Below, piece after piece: positions 50,652 through 51,020 of a stretch of 51,020 bases of DNA. This DNA is from Prevotella sp. (GTDB taxonomy: Bacteria > Bacteroidota > Bacteroidia > Bacteroidales > Bacteroidaceae), in assembly GCA_017541365.1 (NCBI GenBank), contig JAFXZF010000001.1, positions 1 to 51,020 of the forward strand, read 5' to 3'. The notes beneath the pieces were generated by a model that searched no databases, was not told the DNA's origin, and saw only the letters and a list, made by a program, of their open reading frames with translations. A program made the translations under genes and the position numbers. Position 1 is the first letter of the stretch. Each line of letters starts with the position of its first letter.

Positions 50652-51020
50652 ATGAAAAAACTATTACAAAAGATGTCGTTGCTGTGCATGGCACTGATTG
50701 CTTCGCTCTCAATGTATGCTGGTGACAATGACCTGCTTTGGGATTACACTGAGGCTGCACCAACGGCTAATCCAGCCAAGGGCTTGAATGATGCCCTGCT
50801 GTATTATGGTTCAAATGTGAATGATGCTGCTGGTACAAAGAATGGCCTGAAGGGTGTCAAGTTGAATTCTTCTGGTTACGCATTCTTCGCTAAGCCGGCA
50901 GTAGCAGGCAAGTTGTCCCTTACAATAGGTAAGCGTGACGGTGTCGGAGCCTACTGTGTTGATGTATATAAGTGCACCATAGCTGATGGTAAGGCAACAT
51001 TTACAGATGGTGCCGCTACA
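50652..51020 (+). CDS. Secreted protein, N-terminal part (3' truncated by the window)
   Basis: 123 codons are visible with no stop. The signal peptide is MKKLLQKMSLLCMALIASLS with a likely cut after SMYA. The mature start LLWDYTEAAPTANPAKGLND and KLNSSGYAFFAKPAVAGKLS suggest a beta-sandwich accessory domain like those at the front of Prevotella pectin-degrading enzymes; that is recollection, not a search. Codon use (GCT, AAG, GGT rich) matches the pectinesterase-like gene at the window start, so both may be highly expressed polysaccharide enzymes. Confidence 0.65.
   Translation, partial: MKKLLQKMSLLCMALIASLSMYAGDNDLLWDYTEAAPTANPAKGLNDALLYYGSNVNDAAGTKNGLKGVKLNSSGYAFFAKPAVAGKLSLTIGKRDGVGAYCVDVYKCTIADGKATFTDGAAT

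Noticed and set aside
1..51020. That the truncated gene at the end and the truncated gene at the start are one gene of a circular molecule
   Set aside because: Both look like pectin-related secreted proteins on the same strand, but the window is plainly chromosomal (dcw, rpmH, prfB) and too small to be circular; two related loci are simpler.

Overview
The window reads as chromosomal DNA of a Bacteroidales bacterium, most likely Prevotellaceae. The evidence is the Bacteroidota promoter box (TAnnTTTG) in front of most transcription units, the order of the division and cell wall (dcw) genes, Bacteroidota-only families (DUF4292, DUF4468), a MurE with the DNPR motif of the meso-diaminopimelate enzyme, and secreted proteins with Prevotella-style C-termini. 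Species cannot be named from this sequence.

Layout. 1-2.8 kb: the 3' end of a secreted pectinesterase-like gene, a 47-residue peptide gene, and a lone AAA-type ATPase between two identical-stem terminators. 2.9-4.4 kb: gpmI on the minus strand. 4.7-22.8 kb: one long plus-strand dcw run, mraZ-rsmH-ftsL-ftsI-murE-mraY-murD-ftsW-murG-murC-ftsQ-ftsA-ftsZ, followed by dgt and a helix-hairpin-helix membrane protein. It makes lipid-linked peptidoglycan precursor and the division machine, and appears controlled at the front by a three-repeat MraZ operator. 22.8-23.4 kb: repeats, a terminator and a candidate 6S-like RNA. 23.4-27.9 kb: an AT-rich five-gene cassette that looks like an uncharacterised restriction-modification system. 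It has two SPPY-type DNA methyltransferases, two unrecognised proteins, and a PD-(D/E)XK nuclease carrying a ferredoxin-like CxxCxxCxxxC motif. 28-44.3 kb: ordinary chromosome. This holds secreted DUF4468 and LolA-like proteins, an M20 deacylase, an acyl-CoA ligase, prfB, a CYTH protein, the minus-strand dut-TPR-DUF4292-EnvC-like operon, an AraC regulator, rpmH, efp, a glycosyltransferase, radC, a SufT-like gene and lpxH.

44.4-50.4 kb: a compact 5.97-kb integrative element inserted in the 3' half of a tRNA-Phe gene and bounded by 45-bp direct repeats. It carries a tyrosine integrase, a highly structured non-coding block, an HTH/excisionase-like gene, a Rep_3-type initiator, a small unknown gene, a probable oriT, a MobV relaxase and a cluster of 31-bp iterons. 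It looks like a mobilizable plasmid that integrates, with no recognisable cargo. After the tRNA the window ends in the 5' part of another secreted protein gene.

The most interesting items are the Fe-S-motif nuclease and its methylase cassette, the integrating iteron plasmid with its structured leader and integrase arm sites, the 6S-like RNA, and several small-repeat phenomena: loop-inverted terminators, in-frame repeat insertions inside two genes, and 22-bp periodic spacers. All calls come from reading the sequence; no database search or folding program was run.
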